Assembly: GCF_017741815.1 (NCBI RefSeq)
Contig: NZ_JAGHMF010000002.1
Coordinates: 144,986-208,985, forward strand
Length of the DNA: 64,000 bases
Source of the DNA: Rhizobium sp. 16-488-2b
Lineage (GTDB): Bacteria > Pseudomonadota > Alphaproteobacteria > Rhizobiales > Rhizobiaceae
Direction of reading: 5' to 3'
Positions 57,023 through 64,000 of this stretch are shown here, piece by piece; position 1 is the stretch's first letter, and the number at the start of each line of letters is the position of its first letter. The notes under the pieces were generated by a model, which saw only the letters and a list, made by a program, of their open reading frames with translations, did no database searches and had not been told where the DNA came from. A program made the position numbers and the translations under genes.

Positions 57023-57946
57023 ATGATCAATTATGCATTCCGTCGATTGCTGTCGACGATCCCCGTTATGTGGATCGCCGTGACAGCCTGCTTCTTCGTT
57101 CTAAGATTGGCCCCAGGCGGGCCGTTCGATGGCGAAAGGCCGTTGCCACCCGTGATCCTCCAGAATCTGGCGGCCCACTACAATCTCGATAAGCCGCTGA
57201 TCCTGCAATATCTCTATTACGTCGGCGACCTCCTGAAGGGCGATCTCGGTCCCTCCTTCGCGTCCGAGGACTTCACCGTCGCGCAGCAGATCATGATCGG
57301 CCTGCCCTACACCTTCATCATCGGCACGGCGGCCTTTCTGCTCGCCATCGTCATCGGCGTCGCCGTCGGCTGTCTTGGGGCGCTCTACCAAAACAAGGCG
57401 CCGGATTACATTTTGGGCGCGCTGATCCTGGTGGGCGTCGTGCTGCCGAACTTCCTGATCGCGCCGATCCTGCAGCTGGTCTTCGGCATTCACCTGCAGT
57501 GGCTGCCGGTCGGCGGCTGGGGCAATGGATCGCTGAAATTCCTGGTGCTGCCCGTAGTGGTGCTGGCGCTGCCGCATGCCGGGCGCATCTCGCGCATTAC
57601 CCGTGGATCGATGATCGAGGTCATGGGACAGAACTTCATCCGCACCGCCAAGGCCAAAGGCATCGGCCCGCGACTGACCGTCATGCGCCACGCGCTGCGG
57701 CCGGCGATGATGCCCGTCGTATCCTATCTCGGCCCGGCGGCCAGCTATCTCTTGACCGGCTCGCTGGTCGTCGAAAGTGTCTTCGGCCTGCCCGGTATCG
57801 GCCGCTACTTCGTCAACGCCGCATTGAACCGCGACTACGGCATGGTTCTCGGCACGGTCATCTTCTACATGGTGCTGATCGTGTTCCTGAACCTTCTCGT
57901 CGATATCGCCTATGCCTGGCTCGATCCGAAAGTGAGAAACCGATGA
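57023..57946 (+). CDS. oppB: Oligopeptide ABC transporter permease
   Basis: 307 residues with six membrane helices. The N-terminus MINYAFRRLLSTIPVMWIAVTACFFVLRLAPGGPF is the OppB/DppB pattern. The EAA loop is in FIRTAKAKGIGPRLTVMRHALRPAMMPV. Its stop overlaps the oppC start (ATGA). Confidence 0.93.
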   Translation: MINYAFRRLLSTIPVMWIAVTACFFVLRLAPGGPFDGERPLPPVILQNLAAHYNLDKPLILQYLYYVGDLLKGDLGPSFASEDFTVAQQIMIGLPYTFIIGTAAFLLAIVIGVAVGCLGALYQNKAPDYILGALILVGVVLPNFLIAPILQLVFGIHLQWLPVGGWGNGSLKFLVLPVVVLALPHAGRISRITRGSMIEVMGQNFIRTAKAKGIGPRLTVMRHALRPAMMPVVSYLGPAASYLLTGSLVVESVFGLPGIGRYFVNAALNRDYGMVLGTVIFYMVLIVFLNLLVDIAYAWLDPKVRNR

Positions 57947-58860
57947 TCCTCAATCCCGCAAAGAGAGAGCTGCTCGCGGCCGAACTGCTGGAGGCCGAGG
58001 GTCTCAGCCCCGTCAGCCGGTCGCTCACCCGCGATGCACTACGCCGCCTCTGTCGCAACAAGGCGGCCGTGGCTTCGATCATCGTGCTGACGCTGCTCGT
58101 GCTTGTCGCCTTTATCGGCCCCTACCTCATTCCCTTCGGCTACGAGGATCCGGATTGGGCCGCCTTCCGCGCACCGCCTTCGTTTGCCGACGGCCATTAT
58201 TTCGGGACCGACCCGAATGGCCGCGACCTGCTTGCCCGCGTGCTTTACGGCACCCGCGTATCGCTGGCCGTGGCACTGACGGCGACGCTTGTCTCCGTCG
58301 TTATCGGCGTGCTCTATGGCGCCATCTCCGGCTATATGGGTGGACGTGTGGATGCCGTCATGATGCGCTTCGTCGACATCATGTACGCCTTCCCCTACAT
58401 CCTCTTCGTCATCCTGCTGATGGTGATCTTCGGCCGCAACGTCTATCTGCTCTTCGCGGCGATCGGCGCGCTCGAGTGGCTGACCATGGCGCGCATCGTG
58501 CGTGGGCAGACATTGTCGCTCAAGCAGCGCGAATTCATCGAGGCGGCGCGTGCCGCCGGCCAGAAGCCGCTGAAGATCATTACCCGGCACATCATTCCCA
58601 ATCTCGTTGGACCCGTGGTCATCTTCGCGGCGCTGACCGTGCCCGAAATCATCGCGACGGAGAGCTTTCTCTCCTATCTCGGCTTCGGCGTGCAGGAGCC
58701 TCTGACCTCATTGGGTACGCTGATCTCCGAGGGCACCGATGCCATGGAGAGCATGCCGTGGCTGCTCGTCTTCCCGGCCGGCTTCCTCGTCGCCCTGCTG
58801 CTCAGCCTGCTGTTTATCGGCGACGGCCTGCGCGATGCATTCGACCCAAGGGACCGTTGA
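57943..58860 (+). CDS. oppC: Oligopeptide ABC transporter permease
   Basis: 305 residues. The cytoplasmic N-terminus (SLTRDALRRLCRNKAAVASI) is typical of OppC/DppC. GTDPNGRDLLARVLYGTRVSL and the EAA loop FIEAARAAGQKPLKIITRHIIPN follow. About six membrane helices. oppD starts 13 bases downstream. Confidence 0.93.
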   Translation: MILNPAKRELLAAELLEAEGLSPVSRSLTRDALRRLCRNKAAVASIIVLTLLVLVAFIGPYLIPFGYEDPDWAAFRAPPSFADGHYFGTDPNGRDLLARVLYGTRVSLAVALTATLVSVVIGVLYGAISGYMGGRVDAVMMRFVDIMYAFPYILFVILLMVIFGRNVYLLFAAIGALEWLTMARIVRGQTLSLKQREFIEAARAAGQKPLKIITRHIIPNLVGPVVIFAALTVPEIIATESFLSYLGFGVQEPLTSLGTLISEGTDAMESMPWLLVFPAGFLVALLLSLLFIGDGLRDAFDPRDR

Positions 58861-58873
58861 AGGGATCGCTGAC

Positions 58874-59873
58874 ATGCAAAAAGACATCAAAAACGACACC
58901 CTTCTGGAGTTGAAGGACTACTCGATCAGCTTTCGCACGCCCGAGGGCGAGGTGAAGGCCGTTTCCAACATGAACCTCACCGTCAAGCGCGGCGAGCGCA
59001 TCGCGATCGTCGGCGAAAGCGGCTCGGGCAAGAGCCAGACCTTTCTCGGCATCATGGGATTGCTGGCGAAAAACGGCCGGACCAGCGGACAGGCGCTTCT
59101 CGAAGGGCGCGACGTGCTGGCGCTGAAGCCGCGCGAGCTCGACCATGTGCGCGGCAAGGACATGGCCATGGTGTTTCAGGACCCCATGACCGCGCTCAAT
59201 CCATCGCTCAAGATCTCCCGGCAGCTGACGGAGCAACTCGAGGTGCATCGCGGCTTTACCGCGCGCGCAGCCTCGGCCGAGGCGCTGGACATGCTGAAGC
59301 GCGTCGGGATCCCAGACCCATCGAGGCGCTTCAACCTTTATCCGCACGAGCTCTCCGGCGGCATGCGTCAGCGCATCGTCATTGCCATGGCACTGCTAAC
59401 GAAGCCGAAGCTCCTGATCGCCGACGAGCCGACCACGGCGCTCGACGTGACGATCCAGGCGCAGATCCTCGATCTCTTCAACGATCTGACGGCCGAGATG
59501 AACACGGCACTTGTGATGATCACCCACGACCTCGGCGTCGTCGCCGGCCTCGCCGACCGGGTGGCCGTCATGTATGCGGGCCGCATCGTCGAGGAAGCAC
59601 CGGTGGACGAGCTGTTCGAGAACCCGGCGCACCCCTATACGGCGGCACTCCACGCCTCGATCCCGCGTCCGGACCAGGATGTCGACCAGCTCGCCGTCAT
59701 TCCCGGTCGACCGCCGAACCTGCAGCATCTGCCGAAAGGATGCAGCTTCTCGCCGCGCTGTCCGCTCGTGCAGAACGACTGCATCGACGCCGCGCCACGC
59801 CTCGATGTGCAGGCGCCGCGTCATCTCGCGGCCTGCTTCCATGCCTTTCCACGCCTCGAGGAGGTTCTGACCA

Positions 59874-59881
<8 letters not shown>
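58874..59881 (+). CDS. oppD: Oligopeptide ABC transporter ATPase
   Basis: 335 residues. Walker A GESGSGKSQ is at 47-55, signature LSGGMRQR, and Walker B LLIADEPTTALD. The OppD/F C-terminal extension contains PNLQHLPKGCSFSPRCPL with several cysteines (CSFSPRC...C), the region that can hold a 4Fe-4S cluster in this family. An 8-base overlap with oppF. Confidence 0.94.
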
Positions 59882-60857
<976 letters not shown>

Positions 60858-60863
60858 CATCCA

Positions 60864-60892
60864 GGCGGCCGCGCCCTTTCTACGTGGCCGCC
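60864..60892. terminator. Hairpin after oppF
   Basis: A 7-bp GGCGGCC/GGCCGCC stem with a 15-base loop. No T-run. Confidence 0.5.
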
Positions 60893-61036
60893 CGGCTCCC
60901 GCAAAGCGTGTGAGTCCTGCAACAGCGCGCATATCATCACATGCTCAGGGACCATACTGTGGCCATTGCGTAGTGTTCCGGGCTTCCCTACGGCGCGAGT
61001 TGCTCTATGGTGCCTCCATCAGACCGGAGGGGTTTC

Positions 61037-62257
61037 ATGCGCGTACGGTTTCTCGTTGTCATGCTGCTGCTGACCAGTTGTGGCCACCCAAGCGGCGTGA
61101 TGACGCCCGTGGCGCTGACGGCGGCGACGCCGAAGACGACCCGCGTCGACATGCTGGTTGCGACCACACGCGAACCCTCCGGCGATCCGGCGACGCTGTT
61201 TAACGGTGAGCGCAGCCCCAAGCCATCGCTGACCGCCGTCGAAGTCTCCATTCCGCCGAACCGGAAATCGGGCACCGTGCAATGGCCGAAGCGCCTGCCG
61301 CCGAACCCGGCCACCGACTTCGCCGTCACCGGCGTCCAGCAAATCGGCACGGTGAAGGAGGGGCGCTCATGGCTCAGCCAGCACATGCATAACGGCCACG
61401 CGCTGGTCTTCATCCACGGCTTCAACAACAAGTATGAGGATTCGGTCTTCCGCCTGGCGCAGATCGTCCACGACAGCAAGATGGACGCCACGCCGATCCT
61501 CTTCACATGGCCGTCGCGCGCGCAGATCACCGCCTACGAGTACGACAAGGAAAGCACCAATTATTCGCGCACGGCGCTGGAACAGGCGCTGAGGACGCTG
61601 GTCAACGATCCCAATGTCAAGGACATCACCATTCTCGCGCACTCCATGGGCACGTGGCTGACGATGGAATCGCTCAGGCAGATGGGCATTCGCGACGGGC
61701 ACCTGAACAGCAAGATCCGCGACGTCATCCTGGCCTCGCCCGATATCGACATCCAGGTCTTCGCCAAGCAATATGCCGAGATGGGCACGCCGCGGCCGAA
61801 ATTCACGATCTTCGTGTCGCAGGACGACCGGGCGTTGGCCTTCTCAAGCTTCATCACCGGTCGCGTCTCGCGCCTGGGCGCGATCGACCCGACGGTTGAA
61901 CCCTATCGCACCAAGCTGGAGGAGGCTGGCATCACGGCGATCGACCTTACCAAGGTCAACAGCAACGACAGGCTCAACCACGGCAAATTCGCCGAGAGCC
62001 CCGAGATCGTGCAGCTGATCGGCCAGCGCCTGATGACCGGCCAGCCGCTCACCGACAGCAATGTGACGCTCGGACAGGGCATCACCGCCGTCGTCGGCGG
62101 GACGGTCACCAATATCGGCACGGTGGCGGCGACCGCGGTCGCCGTGCCGGCGACGATCATCGAGGCGCCGATGATGCATCCGCCGAAGAAGAAGAAACCG
62201 ACCACAGCCGATGAGACGCTGCAGGGCGACCTCAGGGAACAGCAGCTGACGCAGTGA
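61037..62257 (+). CDS. Lipoprotein alpha/beta hydrolase (DUF900 family)
   Basis: 406 residues. The signal MRVRFLVVMLLLTSC has a lipobox (LLTS/C15), so a lipid-anchored envelope protein is expected. The DUF900 hydrolase core contains ALVFIHGFNNKYEDSVFRLAQI (oxyanion HG), ILFTWPSRA and the nucleophile Ser in ILAHSMGTW. The C-terminus is low complexity with KKKK. The ATG at 61037 has GGAGGGG just upstream. Nothing is recognised in 62258-62508. Confidence 0.85.
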   Translation: MRVRFLVVMLLLTSCGHPSGVMTPVALTAATPKTTRVDMLVATTREPSGDPATLFNGERSPKPSLTAVEVSIPPNRKSGTVQWPKRLPPNPATDFAVTGVQQIGTVKEGRSWLSQHMHNGHALVFIHGFNNKYEDSVFRLAQIVHDSKMDATPILFTWPSRAQITAYEYDKESTNYSRTALEQALRTLVNDPNVKDITILAHSMGTWLTMESLRQMGIRDGHLNSKIRDVILASPDIDIQVFAKQYAEMGTPRPKFTIFVSQDDRALAFSSFITGRVSRLGAIDPTVEPYRTKLEEAGITAIDLTKVNSNDRLNHGKFAESPEIVQLIGQRLMTGQPLTDSNVTLGQGITAVVGGTVTNIGTVAATAVAVPATIIEAPMMHPPKKKKPTTADETLQGDLREQQLTQ

Positions 62258-62508
62258 GCTGCTTGTCGCTGGCTTTATACGGAAGCCGGAGCCCAAGCCA
62301 GAGGATTGACCTGGAGCTGACGGCCAATGCGATCACTCGTGCGGCGTTGCCAAGGCGTGTGCGGCAAATGCCAAAAAGCCACATGGAGTGGGCTTGGTTC
62401 GTCTGTGTCTTATGCCATTACGAGAGAAGATTTATTTGCGCGACCAGGCTTTGAACCGTCCTTCGGCCGTCGGGCTATGTCCTGAGGACTACGAGCGGCC
62501 ATCGCCAG

Positions 62509-63502
62509 CTAGATGTTTAGTCCCGGCATTTGATGGAGCGGATTGAGGGTGAAGCGTTCGGGCTGTGAGGCCGCTGCTTTGCAGATGAACTCGTAGGGTG
62601 TGAGCCCTTTGAGGGTCTTGAGCCTCCGGCCGAAATTGTAAGCTGCGACGAAGTCGGCGAGGTGCTGACAAAGTTGATCGTGGCTTTCATAGTAGAAGCG
62701 TTTGACGGTGGCATCCTTGATGGTTCGGTTCATCCTCTCGACTTGACCGTTGGTCCATGGATGCTTTGGCCTGGTCGTGCGGTGCTCGATATCGCTGGTG
62801 GCGCAGGTGTATTCGAAGGCATGAGCCCAGAAGGTTTCGCCATTGGCGACCGCCTCTTTGATCAGCGGGACAGCCGAGCCGCCAGCGCCGGGTGTGGTGA
62901 ACTGGATACCGTTGTCGGTGAGTACGGTATGGATCTTGTAGGGGACGGCAGAAATCAAGCGTAGGAGGAACTCCCGCGAGATAGCGGTGGTAGCCTTCTC
63001 ATGTAGTTCCACGAAGACAAACTTTGAGGTGCGGTCAATGGCGACGAACATGTGCAGTTTGCCTTGTTCGGTGCGACACCTCGGCAATGTCGATGTGGAA
63101 ATAGCCGATCGGGTAGCTCGTGAACTTCTTCTTCGCCGGCCTGTCACCATCGACTTCCGGCAAGCGGCCGATGCCATGGCGTTGCAGGCAACGATGCAGC
63201 GAAGATCGCGTCAGATGCGGGATTGTCGGCCGCAGCGCATAGAGGCAGTCATCAAGCGGCAGCAGCGTATACCGACGAAAGGCAACAATAACGGCTTCCT
63301 CCTCGACGGAGAGTACCGTTGATCTTGGCTCTTTCGGGCCGGTCGGAATATCCGCAACTGAGGACCGCTTCCGCCACTTGGCGACGGTCTTCTGGTTGAT
63401 CCCGTAACGCTTCGAAAGCGTCCTCAGGCTCTCTTGGCTATGCTGTATCGCTCGACGGACTGCCTCCGTCGTCGTGGCGCTCCCATGAAGAACCTGGCCC
63501 AT
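62509..63502 (-). pseudogene. IS481 transposase, frameshifted
   Basis: Two reading frames together give a whole IS481 transposase. The N-terminal part (63502 down to about 63077) has MGQVLHGSATTTEAVRRAI, the helix-turn-helix YGINQKTVAKWRKR, and HLTRSSLHRCLQRHGI. The C-terminal part (to 62509) has FVAIDRTSKFVFVEL, VLTDNGIQF, HPWTNGQVERMNRTIKDA and LTPYEFICK, i.e. the DDE core. The frames join at GAGGTG-T-CGCACC: an extra base at 63076 shifts the frame after HIDIAEV. Single-ORF transposases are the rule in this family, so this copy is probably dead. Confidence 0.85.
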
Positions 63503-63561
63503 AGCGCATCCTTTGATTCGGAAGACAAGGATGCCCCATCAAAGCCTGGGATCAAACATCT
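62511..63561 (-). mobile_element. IS481 family insertion sequence
   Basis: About 1051 bp, bounded by imperfect 29-bp inverted repeats at 62511-62539 and 63533-63561; the outer part reads AGATGTTT..TCCC..G at both ends. The transposase stop codon lies at the left repeat, as in other IS481 members. The flanks show no matching target duplication. Confidence 0.8.
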
Positions 63562-63842
63562 GTTCGGCGAGCAGCTTCTTCAGCCTGGCATTCTCGTCCT
63601 CAAGCGCCTTCAGCCGCTTCGCCTCGGAAACCTCCATGCCGCCATATTTGGCTTTCCAGTTGTAAAACGTTGCTTCTGAAGTTCCGTGCCTGCGGCAAAG
63701 GTCGGCCGCCTTCGCGCCAGCTTCCTGCTCCTTCAACACCGCAATAATCTGCTCTTCCGTAAATCGCTGCTTATTCATGCGTCCGTCCTTTACTGGGCCA
63801 GAACTCTAATCCTTTCTGGAGGAAATTCGCAGTGGCAGGTCA
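63562..63842 (-). mobile_element. IS3 family remnant (orfA end)
   Basis: It contains the start of an IS3-type orfA (ATG at 63778): MNKQRFTEEQIIAVLKEQEAG, the helix-turn-helix LCRRHGTSEATFYNWKAKYGG and the leucine-zipper EAKRLKALEDENARLKKLLAEQM. It is then cut off by the IS481 end, and the frame stops at 63539 after a few foreign codons. Upstream, TGACCTGCCACTGCG at 63828-63842 (minus) looks like the IS3 terminal repeat. No orfB is present on the other side of the IS481 copy. Confidence 0.8.
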
Positions 63843-63902
63843 TTACAGGATAAGTCTGCGAGCCGACAGGTCTCATGTTTATTGTGTTTTTGGAAGGGAT
63901 TT

Positions 63903-63979
<77 letters not shown>

Positions 63980-64000
63980 CCAGCGTAAATCCCTTTGGGA

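Noticed and set aside
62509..63502. Programmed frameshift in the IS481 transposase
   Set aside because: The junction GAGGTGTCGCACC has no slippery run and IS481 transposases are normally a single ORF, so decay is simpler.

Overview
The window is 64 kb of a Rhizobium chromosome, most likely from the R. leguminosarum/etli group. Four things point there: high-GC alphaproteobacterial housekeeping genes throughout, three copies of the rhizobial intergenic mosaic element RIME1, an Irr iron regulator next to fabA, and promoters matching the rhizobial CTTGAC-N17-CTATAT consensus. Most of the sequence is ordinary core genome. Accessory material is limited to a ccdAB toxin-antitoxin pair, a degenerate IS481/IS3 nest at the right end and the dispersed repeats.

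Layout. 1-855: tail of a GcvT-domain dehydrogenase-like protein. 856-1594: gene-free stretch with a hairpin-rich candidate RNA and a RIME. 1595-5011: recF-moeB-GNAT, convergent with a 2-hydroxyacid dehydrogenase. 5194-13074: SH3-domain exported protein, adenosine kinase, AEC permease, CycM-like cytochrome c, kdsB-pheA, a glyoxalase-fold protein, a small unknown protein, a WYL regulator and nudC. 13071-17329: a HIT protein, the SRP RNA gene ffs, then dnaX-ybaB-recR interrupted by an antisense MOSC gene. 17503-20403: lytic transglycosylase and an MFS permease.

20507-30821 is the translation/RNA block rimP-nusA-ylxR-infB-rbfA-truB-rpsO-pnp. It has a consensus promoter, a leader terminator and several structured leaders. 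30897-36220: an RsmC-like methyltransferase, a GNAT protein, the unsaturated fatty acid operon fabA-fabB-fabI (minus strand) and divergent irr. 36234-46776: membrane proteins, tRNA-Ala(GGC), a TIGR02300-type acidic protein, a PaiB-like protein, cmk-rpsA, a large unknown low-complexity protein, a short RNase D, a PACE-family transporter and slyX. 46970-49836: uxaC-uxuB hexuronate catabolism. 49968-54681: truncated haemoglobin, GNAT, an XRE-cupin regulator, lepA, ccdAB and a GFA-family protein. 55169-60857: oppABCDF oligopeptide ABC transporter. 61037-62257: lipoprotein alpha/beta hydrolase. 62511-63842: IS481 element with a frameshifted transposase, abutting an IS3 orfA remnant. 63903-63979: initiator tRNA-Met.

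The most interesting signals are: (i) the unexplained multi-hairpin region 947-1228; (ii) a RIME element that appears to supply the start codon and first residues of the lytic transglycosylase; (iii) an initiator tRNA whose three anticodon-stem G:C pairs are A:U/G:C/G:C; (iv) a promoter-proximal terminator in the nusA operon leader; (v) a triplicated 16-bp unit carrying the rbfA ribosome binding site; and (vi) a candidate orphan transcript ending at 7113. Apart from these I saw no defence island, CRISPR array, prophage or clearly new multi-gene system.
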